A DNA stretch of 64,000 bases from JBOZRQ01 sp050789255 (GCA_050789255.1 JBOZRQ010000054.1:1-64000); one strand, 5' to 3'; counted from the stretch's first letter, positions 34,875 to 42,991 are shown. The notes: generated by a model not told the origin, from the sequence alone. Numbers and translations: made by a program.

Positions 34875-35510
34875 TTAGGCCGGCTGGCTGACGATGGAAT
34901 CGTTCAGGATCGTGAGCACCCGGGAGAGACCCTCGGGCATGGTGTCCTGAACCGCCTTCATGTTCATGCTGATCCAGGCGCTGCGGTCCTGGGTCTGGGT
35001 GTTGCTGGTCTTGTAGCTCGCCGACACGTTGAACTGGGAGGTCACGTTCGCCTTAATCGTGGCCGACGGGCCGCCCAGGAAGCTCAGGAAGCCACCGCCC
35101 AGCTTCGTGGTGGTGTCGACCGTGGTCTTGGTGTTATTCCCGGTGGTGATCTCGGTCTTGGACGTGGTCGTAATGGTCTCACGGACGCGGAACTCGAAGT
35201 CGACGGTCAGATCCTGGATCCGGATGTACGGGATCGGGACGATGGCGAGCATAGGCACGGTCAGCTTATTGGTCTCCACCGTGGGCGTGGCGGCCGGATC
35301 AGCAGGGTTGGTCACCTGCTTGCTGTACTCGAACTCCACCTTGCGGACGGTGAGGTTCCCGTTGGCGTCCTCCTCCAGGCCCACCTTCTCGATAAAATCG
35401 ACGGTGGTCTGCGCAGCCAGCGCCTGGCTGCGGATTGCACCCTGCAGGGGTGCGCTCAGCATGTACTCGAGCGGAAGCGACTGAAGCTCGGCCCCAATGT
35501 TCACCGGCAT
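34875..35510 (-). CDS. DUF2589-like protein, first gene of cassette
   Basis: A 211-residue protein. The opening LPLEYMLSAPLQGAIRSQAL, then AAQTTVDFIEKVGLEED, matches the DUF2589 pattern better than its neighbour does. The middle (LTVPMLAIVPIPYIRIQDLT, VDFEFRVRE) is beta-rich and is followed by a Thr-rich segment. The end (MPEGLSRVLTILNDSIVSQP) aligns with the paralogue's APEGLSQIMTLLGEGISARP. AAGGAGGTCG precedes the ATG. A duplication gave the two genes. No export signal is seen, so a cytoplasmic assembly is possible. Confidence 0.8.
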   Translation of the reverse strand: MPVNIGAELQSLPLEYMLSAPLQGAIRSQALAAQTTVDFIEKVGLEEDANGNLTVRKVEFEYSKQVTNPADPAATPTVETNKLTVPMLAIVPIPYIRIQDLTVDFEFRVRETITTTSKTEITTGNNTKTTVDTTTKLGGGFLSFLGGPSATIKANVTSQFNVSASYKTSNTQTQDRSAWISMNMKAVQDTMPEGLSRVLTILNDSIVSQPA

Positions 35511-35648
35511 TCTGGAACGACCTCCTTATGGTAAAGGGTCGAGTTCTATTTTAACGTATAATGTCCAGGCAATGTAATAGAAATATCCGAACATTGTGGT
35601 TTCCAGTATAAACAGATTCGGACGGGTTCCCAACCTCGCGGCCCCGAA

Positions 35649-35683
35649 AATAGAAGGGCGCCGCACTACATGACGTGCGGCGC
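35649..35683 (-). terminator. Intrinsic terminator of the His-rich membrane protein gene
   Basis: On the minus strand GGCGCCGCAC pairs with GTGCGGCGCC and is followed by CTTCTATTTT. Confidence 0.75.
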
Positions 35684-35698
35684 CGCTATTGGACGGGC

Positions 35699-36823
35699 TT
35701 ACGCAGCCCGAGAAGGACCTTCTCCACGGAACTGACCACCCATCCAGTTACCGACCGGGATCAGGAGCAGAGCCATGATGAGCGACACAATCAGGGTGAT
35801 CGCCGAGTCGACCCCGGAGAAGTGCAGGTCGGCCCGCTGCATGATCCACGGCAGGGCCAGGGCGCCGAACCCGGCGGTAAAGGCGGCTGCGCCAGCCCAC
35901 ACCGGGGCGCCCGCCCTGAAGGCCAGGTCCATCAGCACGGCGCCGCCGACTGCGACCAGCGGCAGCATCGGCACGACGTTGCCTGAGAGTCCCAGGCCAC
36001 CCATGAGGGCGAGGCGGAGGCCCAGATCTGTCAGAGAGAGAATCGTGGCGCTCCACCGGCTGCCCACCAGGCTCCGGGCGAGCATGTAGAAGACCAGGTT
36101 GACCGCGCCGCTCACCGCGGGGTAGAGCCAGATCGGCCGGGCAAGGACCAGCACAGGGCGCTCGGGCCCAAGCTCCCACTCGGAGGTGGCGATCAGGTGC
36201 GCCATCTGCAGGCCAACCGCCAGCAGCAGGTAGAGGCCCGCGTTGATCCAGGCCGGGTTGGCGGCGCCATGGCGTACGCGGGCCAGCACGCCGGCCCCGC
36301 ACAGAATGACAGCGATGCTGCAAATTGCGAGCATTACGTGGGGCGGACTCCAGGCGGTCAGGTCAACCCCGAAGATCTCGTGCCAGATCGCATCCCCCGG
36401 GATCGACAGCAGCGAGTATACCGAAGCGACTGCAACGGCGCCCAGGTACGGATTGGACCGCACCCACTGCCGCGGGTCGCGCTCGCCCCTCGCCCATCCA
36501 TCTCTGGCCACGCTTGCTACCGAGAAAACGGCAACCCCTAGCGAGATCAGAAACGAGCTGTAGATCATGATGTGCGGCGCCCACAGGAAGTCAGCGCCTG
36601 CCGGGATCTGGCCCGTTTGAATGTGCTTGCTGGCGTCCCAGTGACCGCCGACCAGCAGCTGCACCCCGGAGAAACCAAGCAGGGCTCCCAGCGTCACCGA
36701 CTCCTTGAGGGAAGGCGCCGCCAGCCGACGCGCTCCCTGGCTGACCCTTGACGCATAGAGCCACCACGTGAGCAGAATCGGAATCAGATAAGCGACCGCC
36801 GTGAACAGTACGGCTTCAAGCAT
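35699..36823 (-). CDS. Polytopic membrane protein with conserved-looking His/Asp motifs
   Basis: A 374-residue protein with about eleven hydrophobic helices. Two related segments stand out: GGHWDASKHIQTGQIPAGAD with FLWAPHIMIYSS, and PGDAIWHEIFGVDLTAWSPP followed by HVML. Each puts His and Asp residues at the start of a helix and ends in P-H near the membrane, suggesting an internal repeat that binds metal or haem. I do not know the family function. The ATG at 36823 follows GAGGGG at a short distance; a GTG 21 nt upstream is an alternative. It is a single gene with a terminator. Confidence 0.75.
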   Translation of the reverse strand: MLEAVLFTAVAYLIPILLTWWLYASRVSQGARRLAAPSLKESVTLGALLGFSGVQLLVGGHWDASKHIQTGQIPAGADFLWAPHIMIYSSFLISLGVAVFSVASVARDGWARGERDPRQWVRSNPYLGAVAVASVYSLLSIPGDAIWHEIFGVDLTAWSPPHVMLAICSIAVILCGAGVLARVRHGAANPAWINAGLYLLLAVGLQMAHLIATSEWELGPERPVLVLARPIWLYPAVSGAVNLVFYMLARSLVGSRWSATILSLTDLGLRLALMGGLGLSGNVVPMLPLVAVGGAVLMDLAFRAGAPVWAGAAAFTAGFGALALPWIMQRADLHFSGVDSAITLIVSLIMALLLIPVGNWMGGQFRGEGPSRAA

Positions 36824-36924
36824 ACGCCCCTCAGGTACAATCACATTCCTACCCCCAACCATTATTGTTAATGTTTGTATATTCCATGTTTTCTCCGCAA
36901 CTCCTGCCACGCCTATTTTTATGA

Positions 36925-36966
36925 TGAAAAGGGGGCGCCGCACCTCAGTGCAGCACCCCTTTTTCG
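36925..36966 (-). terminator. Hairpin terminator overlapping the end of an orphan gene
   Basis: Minus-strand GGGGTGCTGCAC-TGAG-GTGCGGCGCCCCC is flanked by A and T runs (CCCCCTTTTCATC). Its 5' arm includes the last codons of the gene at 36945. Confidence 0.6.
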
Positions 36967-37355
36967 CTGGTGGGTGAAAAGCGCTCGCGAAACTCCACTT
37001 CGGCCACGAACTGGTCCATATGTTCGTGTTCGCCGGTGAAGCGAAGGGCTCGCCAGCGCACCTGGGCCTGGGGCTCCAGCCCACTGCGCTCTTCGGGCTC
37101 GAGCTTGTCCAGCGCCAACTGGGTAGCCACTGCGCACAGCTGTGAGCGGCCACCGTTGAGTTCAAACAGGATTTGCCCGTACCGTCGCACCGTACAGGAG
37201 ACCGACATGTCTTGCGGTGTGTGCAAGCAGAAGACCAGCCCCAGCTCCATGCCCGCTTGCAGCCGGCCGTCGCGCTGAAGCTGCTGCGCCACCGCCCGCT
37301 GAACGCCGCCCACCAGTTCCTGATGGCCCAGTGAGACCATTCGGGTGCCTGGCAA
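36945..37355 (-). CDS. Orphan soluble protein
   Basis: A 136-residue protein with a long amphipathic start (GHQELVGGVQRAVAQQLQRD), a beta-rich middle (MELGLVFCLHTPQDMSVSCT, VRRYGQILFELNGG) and a charged end (QFVAEVEFRERFSPTSEKGV). I do not recognise a family. The TTG at 37355 with AGGAGG 7 nt upstream gives the longest supported form; an ATG at 37340 has no SD. It lies 79 nt behind the 49-residue gene and may be cotranscribed. Confidence 0.7.
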   Translation of the reverse strand: MPGTRMVSLGHQELVGGVQRAVAQQLQRDGRLQAGMELGLVFCLHTPQDMSVSCTVRRYGQILFELNGGRSQLCAVATQLALDKLEPEERSGLEPQAQVRWRALRFTGEHEHMDQFVAEVEFRERFSPTSEKGVLH

Positions 37356-37434
37356 CCCAACCCCTCCTCCGCGATTTTCACTTCCAGTTTACACCAGAAA
37401 TGCGGAGGAATTTGTCGAAACGAGGCACCCTCCT

Positions 37435-37584
37435 CTAGAAGAAAAACATCGACAGCACCGACACCGACGGTTTCTCCGGTTTCACCTGGTCACCGGCCGG
37501 ACGGCTCTTGCCGTCAAGTGAGGGGGCTTGTCCTGAGTCGTTGGGCGCCTGGGTGGGCGGTGTTACCGGCGTTGCCTTGGCCAT
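37435..37584 (-). CDS. 49-residue Pro-rich small protein ending in MFFF
   Basis: A short gene with GGGAGAG about 7 nt before the ATG at 37584. The 49 residues are Pro/Thr/Ser-rich and polar (MAKATPVTPPTQAPNDSGQA at the start) and end SVSVLSMFFF. The disordered body with an aromatic tail suggests a peptide that docks onto membrane or protein, or is a cargo-type tail. I do not recognise a family. It is divergent from the AGKAP repeat gene. Confidence 0.6.
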   Translation of the reverse strand: MAKATPVTPPTQAPNDSGQAPSLDGKSRPAGDQVKPEKPSVSVLSMFFF

Positions 37585-37724
37585 CGCGCTCTCTCCCTTC
37601 GAGTCCCGTAGAGACCATTATAGCGCTTCTCAAACTTATTCGCTACAGATGTTCTGAAAGTCAGTGTGCACACCCCTCGGCCGGGGCGACATAGCATAGG
37701 TGTGGACCTGAACTTGAGGAAGGT

Positions 37725-38921
37725 GTGCAATCGAGTATGGACTCCACTTCCATGGGTATGAATCCCGCTATGGCGGCCGCCCAGGGGCCGTGGATGGGCC
37801 CCTCCAGCATGGGAAAGGCCCCCGGCATGTTCGCCGGCAAGATGCCCTTTGGCATTTCGCCCACACAAGTACCCACGCAAGTACCCGGTGCCGCCTGGGG
37901 CGCCCCCAGCATGACCTGGGGTGGTCCGTGGAGCGGCCCCGGCGCTATGGCCGGGAAGGCCCCGTGGACCGGCATGACCGGCAAGGCTCCCATGGCCGAC
38001 AAGTCTGCCATGGCCGGCAAGGCTCCCTTGGCCGGCAAGGCCCCCACGGCCGGCAAGGCTCCCACGGCCGGCAAGGCTCCCACGGCCGGCAAGGCCCCCT
38101 TGACCGGCAAGGCCCCCACGGCCGGCAAGGCCCCCATGGTCGACAAGTCTGCCATGGCCGGCAAGACCCCCACGGCTGGCAAGGCCCCCACGGCTGGCAA
38201 AGCCCCCCTGACCGGCAAGGCCCCCATGGTCGACAAGTCTGCCATGGCTGGCAAGGCCCCCATGGCTGGCAAGGCCCCCACGGCCGGTAAGGCTCCCACG
38301 GCCGGTAAGGCCCCCATGGCCGGTAAGGCCCCCATGGCCGGTAAGGCCCCCATGGCTGGCAAGGCCCCCATGGCTGGCAAGGCTCCCATGGCTGGCAAGG
38401 CTCCCATGGCTGGCAAGGCTCCCATGGCTGGCAAGGCCCCCATGGCTGGCAAGGCCCCCATGGCTGGCAAGGCCCCCATGGCTGGCAAGGCCCCCACGGC
38501 CGGCGCCATGGGACCCGCGGGCGCCGCCAACGTGGGCCCCATCGCCCTGGGTGCGAATGTGGCCGGTCCGTCGGCCGCAGCCAACCTGCAGGGCACCCAG
38601 GGCACGCTTCAGAGCCAGGAGGCCCAGGGCGCCTGGCGAATTCCCGGCTTCTCGGTCGCCGTTAACCTGCCGTTCTTCCAGGGCGGCTTCTCCTGGCCGG
38701 GCCTGCAAGGGGCGTTCAACAACCCTGGCAGCCAGGCTGCTTGGACCTGGCCTGGACTTCAGCTCGGCGCCTTGTCCCAGGGCGCCCAGGGTCTGATGAT
38801 GTACCCCGGCGGCCAGTTCGGCTTCCCCGGTGGCCTGATGGGCGGCCTGATGGGACAGCAGGGGGGCGAGTACGAAACCGCCCCGGATGGCGAGTCCAAC
38901 GGCACTGGTGCCAGCCATTGA
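37725..38921 (+). CDS. AGKAP pentapeptide-repeat protein
   Basis: A 398-residue protein in three parts. Residues 1 to about 75 are Met/Pro/Gly-rich. Residues about 75-260 are some 37 tandem units of (M/T/L)-(A/T)-G-K-A-P, with occasional variants such as MVDKSAMAGK. Residues about 260-398 are Gly/Gln/Trp/Phe-rich (FFQGGFSWPGLQGAFNNPGS, then LMGGLMGQQGG). There is no signal peptide, TM helix or Cys. A Lys every five residues makes the middle strongly basic and the fold probably extended or disordered. GTG at 37725 is 5 nt after GAGG; an ATG at 37737 is possible. A spore-coat or DNA/polyanion-binding role is only a guess. Confidence 0.75.
   Translation: MQSSMDSTSMGMNPAMAAAQGPWMGPSSMGKAPGMFAGKMPFGISPTQVPTQVPGAAWGAPSMTWGGPWSGPGAMAGKAPWTGMTGKAPMADKSAMAGKAPLAGKAPTAGKAPTAGKAPTAGKAPLTGKAPTAGKAPMVDKSAMAGKTPTAGKAPTAGKAPLTGKAPMVDKSAMAGKAPMAGKAPTAGKAPTAGKAPMAGKAPMAGKAPMAGKAPMAGKAPMAGKAPMAGKAPMAGKAPMAGKAPMAGKAPMAGKAPTAGAMGPAGAANVGPIALGANVAGPSAAANLQGTQGTLQSQEAQGAWRIPGFSVAVNLPFFQGGFSWPGLQGAFNNPGSQAAWTWPGLQLGALSQGAQGLMMYPGGQFGFPGGLMGGLMGQQGGEYETAPDGESNGTGASH
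37977..38505 (+). repeat. 15-bp tandem repeat array (minisatellite)
   Basis: Units of the type ATGGCTGGCAAGGCC-CCC occur about 35 times in perfect 15-bp register. Third-position and first-residue variants (ACG for ATG, GGT/GGC) fall in blocks, the pattern left by unequal exchange or slippage. Confidence 0.95.
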
Positions 38922-38930
38922 CGCAAACAG

Positions 38931-38960
38931 AAAGGAGAGGCCGAGTGGCCTCTCCTTTGT
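38931..38960. terminator. Bidirectional terminator after the repeat protein gene
   Basis: AAAGGAGAGGCC-GAGT-GGCCTCTCCTTT is a perfect 12-bp stem with A and T flanks. It lies between convergent genes. Confidence 0.88.
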
Positions 38961-38965
38961 CTCGC

Positions 38966-39907
38966 CTATAACGGGCGTCCGTCCAACCAAATGCGGGGCG
39001 CCCCAATCACGCAGTCATAGTGGCTCGAAGCAGGGTTCTTCCCGCCAAACTGGGTGTTGGCACCAAGCGCGATGTGGGCGGTACCGAGCACCTTTTCGTC
39101 GGTGGTGACCCGGCCCCGAATCCGGGCCCGGGGGTTGGCGCCCAGGCCGAACTCCCCCACCACGGGGGCCCACGGGTCCAAGGCCAGACGCCGCTCCAGA
39201 ACCCTGGCGGCCGCTCCCCCCTCGATCCTGGTCACCCGGCCTGCCTGAAACGTAAGCGCCACCGGCTCCTCCAGGACGAGGTCTGCGATACTCAGGTCCA
39301 CCACCAGACGGCCCTCGGCGCTCTCTTCGACCGGGGCGACAAAGACCTCACCGGCAGGCAGGTTTCCGAAGCTGCCAGGCTCCGTGAGGATGCCGCAGTC
39401 CTGGTGGACAGGGCGCCCGGCGATGTGAAAGCGCAGGTCCGAGCCCGAATCCGATGTGATTCGGACCTCATTGGCCCCTTCCAGCCTGGCCGCCAACCCT
39501 TGAGCCAGGCGAGCCACCTCACGGTAGTCGGCAGCGAGTTCACAGTTTAGCACATCTTCATCGATAAAGGCCCCGAAGGCCCAGCGGCCCTTCGCAACTG
39601 AGCGGAAGGCTGACACTGCGGCCCGCAGCGGTGCAATCTCCCGCTCCAGATCGAGATGGGAGAGCAGTGACACGATCACATCCGCCGCCGTGACCTCGCT
39701 CAGCAGTGCCTGCGAAACCACCGTGAGCGGCCGTTGGTCAAGCACAAGGATGTGGCTGGCCACGTGGCCGGCGCCCAGCTCGCGAGCCGCAGCGCCAAGC
39801 GCTTCGCCGGCGGCGCGCAACGGCGGGTCGACAACGGTGAGCACCCGCTCCCCGGGCCGCAGCCGCATACAGGTGGTCAGCACGTTTCGGGTCCAGTGGG
39901 CGGCCAT
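38966..39907 (-). CDS. M29-like aminopeptidase (AmpS/thermophilic metalloprotease family)
   Basis: A 313-residue protein. The second half carries the family block GSFGNLPAGEVFVAPVEESA with the probable metal Glu residues, then GEFGLGANPRARIRG and the closing HIALGANTQFGGKNPASSHY with an Asp. The N-terminal half is shorter than in full-length AmpS (about 400 residues). Known members are metal-dependent aminopeptidases. GGGAGG precedes the ATG at 39907. It is last in an operon with dacF and a small unknown gene, so a role in peptide or wall-peptide turnover is plausible. Confidence 0.85.
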   Translation of the reverse strand: MAAHWTRNVLTTCMRLRPGERVLTVVDPPLRAAGEALGAAARELGAGHVASHILVLDQRPLTVVSQALLSEVTAADVIVSLLSHLDLEREIAPLRAAVSAFRSVAKGRWAFGAFIDEDVLNCELAADYREVARLAQGLAARLEGANEVRITSDSGSDLRFHIAGRPVHQDCGILTEPGSFGNLPAGEVFVAPVEESAEGRLVVDLSIADLVLEEPVALTFQAGRVTRIEGGAAARVLERRLALDPWAPVVGEFGLGANPRARIRGRVTTDEKVLGTAHIALGANTQFGGKNPASSHYDCVIGAPRIWLDGRPL

Positions 39908-39919
39908 GCGGCCCCCTCC

Positions 39920-40336
39920 CTATGCCTCCGGCTTGAAGTGGACCTCCGGCAGGTGCATCGTGTTGGCCTTCATGATCTGATTGATCACCAGCGGGTCAAC
40001 CGACCCCTCGAGCCGTCCCTGCACCGGCTCCACCGTGATGTACACGTCGGTGGTGCCGAGCATGTAATGCAAGATGGTGTCACCCACGCCTTCGGGAATC
40101 GCCAGGCCGCCGGCGGCAATGCCGGACCAGGCGAAGAGCAGGACGTGCACTCGATGCTCGGGATGGTACCCCCACTGATAGGTGTACTCCCGTGGGCGAG
40201 CGGCCAGCACGCGCTTGATCAGCAGGTCGAACTGAGGGACCGTAAAGAAGACCAGCCGCTTTCCATCCGGCGCCGTAGCGGTGGCCGCCTCGGTCGGCAT
40301 GAAAATCTCTGGCTCCATTAGCTGGGACTCGTCCAC
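39920..40336 (-). CDS. Unknown protein in the dacF operon
   Basis: A 138-residue soluble protein with an alternating beta pattern (KRLVFFTVPQFDLLIKRVLA, HPEHRVHVLLFAWSG, TTDVYITVEPVQG). No motif is recognised. The start is GTG at 40336 with GGGGAGG 9 nt upstream; an in-frame ATG six codons later lacks an SD. It lies 15 nt after dacF and 12 nt before the M29 peptidase gene, so the three are cotranscribed. Confidence 0.75.
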   Translation of the reverse strand: MDESQLMEPEIFMPTEAATATAPDGKRLVFFTVPQFDLLIKRVLAARPREYTYQWGYHPEHRVHVLLFAWSGIAAGGLAIPEGVGDTILHYMLGTTDVYITVEPVQGRLEGSVDPLVINQIMKANTMHLPEVHFKPEA

Positions 40337-40351
40337 AAATAAGCGCCTCCC

Positions 40352-41599
40352 CTAGTGCAGTCGCCGGTTGCGAATCTCGTAGAGACGCTCCCGGCCAAAG
40401 GGCTTGCCGGAACTCCCCCACGCGGGCTTGCGGCGCCGGCGCCGAGTGAAGAAGAACAGGGCAAGCACCATACCCATCCCGAGCCACAGAATCGATTTCT
40501 GGCCAGCGCCTGCAACCGATGCCTGAGATACCGCCACCGGCTGTGCAGCGACTAGCTCCACCCGGGCGCCGACCTTGCCGTCTTGCATCACCTGGAGCTC
40601 GCCCAGTCGGGCGCCCGCCCCCAGGGGGGCCTTCAGGCCGGGGTCAAAGACCACGGTTGTCCGAGGCGCCGGCGCCCCTACCGGCAGGGTTAACGCCAGA
40701 TCCGACGCCGCCACGGCCGGCACCGTGCTGCCAGCCAGTTGTGCCGGCCCCACCAGGTCGCCCTTGCGGGCGACGAACTGGGTCTTGTAGCGCCCAAAGC
40801 CGTAGTCGAGCAACGCCATGCTGGAGGTCCACAGGCGATCCTGGGCGCCCAGCACCACAGCGATCAACTCTGTATCCCCCCGGCGGGCTGAGGCCACGTT
40901 GGTGAGGCCCGCCTCCTCGGTGAAGCCGTTCTTTACCCCGTTGGCGCCTTCATAGTAGCCCAGCAGGCGATTGTGGCTCAAGAGCTTGCGGGGCGGATTC
41001 TCCTTGAAGCCGGGAATCTCTTTCTCCTCGACCAGAATCAGCTCACGGAACGCCTTGTTTTTCATGGCGTAGCGTGCGATCAGAGCCAGGTCGTAAGCGG
41101 TGGTGTAATGCTGTTCGTTATGCAGGCCGTGGGCATTCATGAAGTGGGTCTGGGTGGCGCCAATCTCCTTGGCTTTGGCGTTCATCCAACCGGCAAAGGC
41201 CTCCTCGGTGCCGGCCAGGTGCTCCGCGATCGCCACGGCGGCGTCGTTAGCGCTCTCCAGCATCAACGCATACAGCAGGTTCTGAAGCGTCTGCTGTTCG
41301 CCCAGATCAAGGTAGATCGTCGAACCGCCGGTCTCATAGGGTTTTGGGCCAACCGTGACCACGTCGGATAGGTTGCCCTTTTCCAGGGCCAAAATGGCGG
41401 TCATGATCTTGGTTGTGCTGGCCATGGGAAGCTGCGCCCGGCTCTGGTATTCGTACAAGACCTGGCCGGTCGTCCCATCCATGAGCAGGTAAGCCTTGGC
41501 GGGCAACGCATCAACAGGGTCCTCGGCGAAGGCGGTGGTCGGCAGCGCAAGGGCTAGGAGCAGGAAGCAGGCCACGATGATTCCCCAAAATCGGCGCAC
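40352..41599 (-). CDS. dacF: D-alanyl-D-alanine carboxypeptidase, DacF/PBP5-like
   Basis: A 415-residue protein. Residues 1-25 are a signal peptide (GIIVACFLLLALALPTTAFA). Penicillin-binding motifs are S61-T-T-K64 and S116-A-N118. The third motif reads KNG (GVKNGFTEEAG) where KTG is usual. A C-terminal PBP5_C-like beta domain and a membrane helix (ILWLGMGMVLALFFF) with a basic tail follow. It trims terminal D-Ala from peptidoglycan on the outer face; DacF-type proteins act in spore cortex synthesis. I chose the GTG at 41599 (GGGGG 10 nt upstream). A TATAAT at 41640-41645 on the minus strand is a likely -10. Confidence 0.92.
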   Translation of the reverse strand: MRRFWGIIVACFLLLALALPTTAFAEDPVDALPAKAYLLMDGTTGQVLYEYQSRAQLPMASTTKIMTAILALEKGNLSDVVTVGPKPYETGGSTIYLDLGEQQTLQNLLYALMLESANDAAVAIAEHLAGTEEAFAGWMNAKAKEIGATQTHFMNAHGLHNEQHYTTAYDLALIARYAMKNKAFRELILVEEKEIPGFKENPPRKLLSHNRLLGYYEGANGVKNGFTEEAGLTNVASARRGDTELIAVVLGAQDRLWTSSMALLDYGFGRYKTQFVARKGDLVGPAQLAGSTVPAVAASDLALTLPVGAPAPRTTVVFDPGLKAPLGAGARLGELQVMQDGKVGARVELVAAQPVAVSQASVAGAGQKSILWLGMGMVLALFFFTRRRRRKPAWGSSGKPFGRERLYEIRNRRLH

Positions 41600-41639
41600 T
41601 CCTGGACAACCCCCATCGCAGTTTGTCTTTATTGGAAAA

Positions 41640-41645
41640 ATTATA
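41640..41645 (-). promoter_or_regulatory. -10 box TATAAT of the dacF operon
   Basis: A perfect TATAAT on the minus strand lies 41 bp before the dacF GTG. No clear -35 is seen, so a forespore sigma could be involved. Confidence 0.45.
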
Positions 41646-41806
41646 CACGAGATTGCTACGGGCCGTCCACGCCGGTTTCTTGGTGGATAAGGATTTCGGG
41701 CAGGAGGTCGCCCCAGCCTGCTCACGGTCGCCGGATATTTATTCGAACCGAAAGGAATCTGCTGCCGACTCCAGAACATCGATGTGAGATGTTGCTGGGA
41801 GTGAAG

Positions 41807-42376
41807 ATGTTGACCCATACGCTGCTATTACAGGGCAACCGTGTATGTGTTCGCGACTGGCGAACGGACGACCTGAGCGAGTTCGAGCGATGGAACCAGC
41901 CGGGGCACAGGTGGCACGAGACCGATGGGCCCTACTACCCCCGGGATACACCAGAGGAGCTTCAGCAGCGGATCGAACGCATTCGCAACCGCATGGAACG
42001 CCTGACTCCCGGCGCCCCGCGAGTCACGGCCGTCCTGAGCGAAACCAGCCGCTCGCCAATGATCGGGATGGTCAGCCGCTATTGGGAATGCGAACCCTGC
42101 GGGTCCATCTATGTTGGCGTCAGCATCTTCGACGACACCAAGTGGGGCCAGGGGCTGGGCACAGAGGCGCTCCGGCTCTGGACCACCTACCTGTTCGACG
42201 CCATGGACCTGGTGCGTCTGGGTCTTCAGACCTGGTCCGGCAACCTCGGTATGGTAAAGAGCGCCGCCAAGGCCGGATACCGCGAGGAAGGGCGCCTCCG
42301 CATGGCCCGAGTTGTGAACGGGGAGTATTACGACAGCATCATCATGGGCGTACTCAAATCAGAGTGGATGAGATAG
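41807..42376 (+). CDS. GNAT family N-acetyltransferase (RimJ/RimL-like)
   Basis: A 189-residue protein. It has LLQGNRVCVRDWRTDDLSEF at the N-terminus, the acetyl-CoA loop around KWGQGLGTEALRLWTTYLF (about residues 116-134) and LQTWSGNLGMVKSAAKAGYR, then EEGRLRMARVVNGEYYDSII, all typical of the RimJ/L subgroup. The acceptor is unknown. The ATG at 41807 has GGGAG 5 nt upstream and is preferred to the ATG at 41789. A single gene with a terminator. Confidence 0.9.
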   Translation: MLTHTLLLQGNRVCVRDWRTDDLSEFERWNQPGHRWHETDGPYYPRDTPEELQQRIERIRNRMERLTPGAPRVTAVLSETSRSPMIGMVSRYWECEPCGSIYVGVSIFDDTKWGQGLGTEALRLWTTYLFDAMDLVRLGLQTWSGNLGMVKSAAKAGYREEGRLRMARVVNGEYYDSIIMGVLKSEWMR

Positions 42377-42413
42377 CGGGCAACCCGTGTGGGCTGCCCG
42401 CTATCCTTTTCTT
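42374..42413. terminator. Terminator between the GNAT and thiT genes
   Basis: TAGCGGGC...GCCCGCTA forms a stem with internal AACCC/GGGCT and is followed by TCCTTTTCTTT on the plus strand. Confidence 0.8.
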
Positions 42414-42955
42414 TATGCAGCGTTCTGATTCACGGTGGGCGGAAGGGCACGGCGCAGGGCCGGGAGCAGAACCATCATCAGAACGGCGCTGATGACCAGC
42501 TCAGGCAACATGTAGGAGCCGTTGTAGGAGATCGAGTAGATCCAGGGATTCTGATCACCGGCGTACTCCGCAAAGAAGATGGCGCCGGCGATCACATGGG
42601 CGACCATGCGGCCGAGGATCGCCAGGGAACCGGCCCAGGCGCCGGCCCACTCCTTCATGCCGGCAGCGAGGCCCGCCAGGCCGAGCATGCCGAAGGCCAC
42701 AGGGTAGTCCAGCAGCACCTGCACCGGGTGAACGCTGAAGGGCTCGAGGATGAAGTTCAGGATACCAGCCAACACGCCGGCGATCACGCCCCAGCGAGTG
42801 CCGTGGCGCAGGCCGACTAGCAGGATCGGCACCATGCTGCCGGCGGTAACGCTTCCTCCCTGCGGCAGCGAGAACAGCTTGATGTTGGACAGGGCGACAG
42901 AAAGACCGATCATAACAGCGGTTTCTACAAGGGCAAGCAGACGGCTCCGGTTCAT
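42413..42955 (-). CDS. thiT: Energy-coupling factor thiamine transporter S component
   Basis: A 180-residue protein with six hydrophobic helices. The features of ThiT are present: LVETAVMIGLSVALSNIKLF, LPQGGSVTAGSMVPILLVGL, RHGTRWGVIAGVLAGILNF and YPVAFGMLGLAGL. It binds thiamine in the membrane and needs a shared EcfAA'T energising module, not in this window. The ATG at 42955 follows GGGGG; the longer frame runs into the riboswitch. A TPP riboswitch with a terminator lies directly upstream, which fixes the substrate as thiamine or a precursor. Confidence 0.96.
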   Translation of the reverse strand: MNRSRLLALVETAVMIGLSVALSNIKLFSLPQGGSVTAGSMVPILLVGLRHGTRWGVIAGVLAGILNFILEPFSVHPVQVLLDYPVAFGMLGLAGLAAGMKEWAGAWAGSLAILGRMVAHVIAGAIFFAEYAGDQNPWIYSISYNGSYMLPELVISAVLMMVLLPALRRALPPTVNQNAA

Positions 42956-42991
42956 ATGCACATACCCCCTGGCGAAAATCCACACAGACAA

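Noticed and set aside
37977..38505. Regular repeats that could suggest a CRISPR array
   Set aside because: Units are 15 bp, contiguous, without spacers, and stay in the reading frame of a translated gene.
37563..38990. Long open frames on the minus strand across the repeat gene (His/Gly/Leu- and Ala/Leu/Pro-rich)
   Set aside because: A 15-bp repeat keeps all frames open automatically; neither minus frame has a suitable ribosome binding site and both run through flanking signals.
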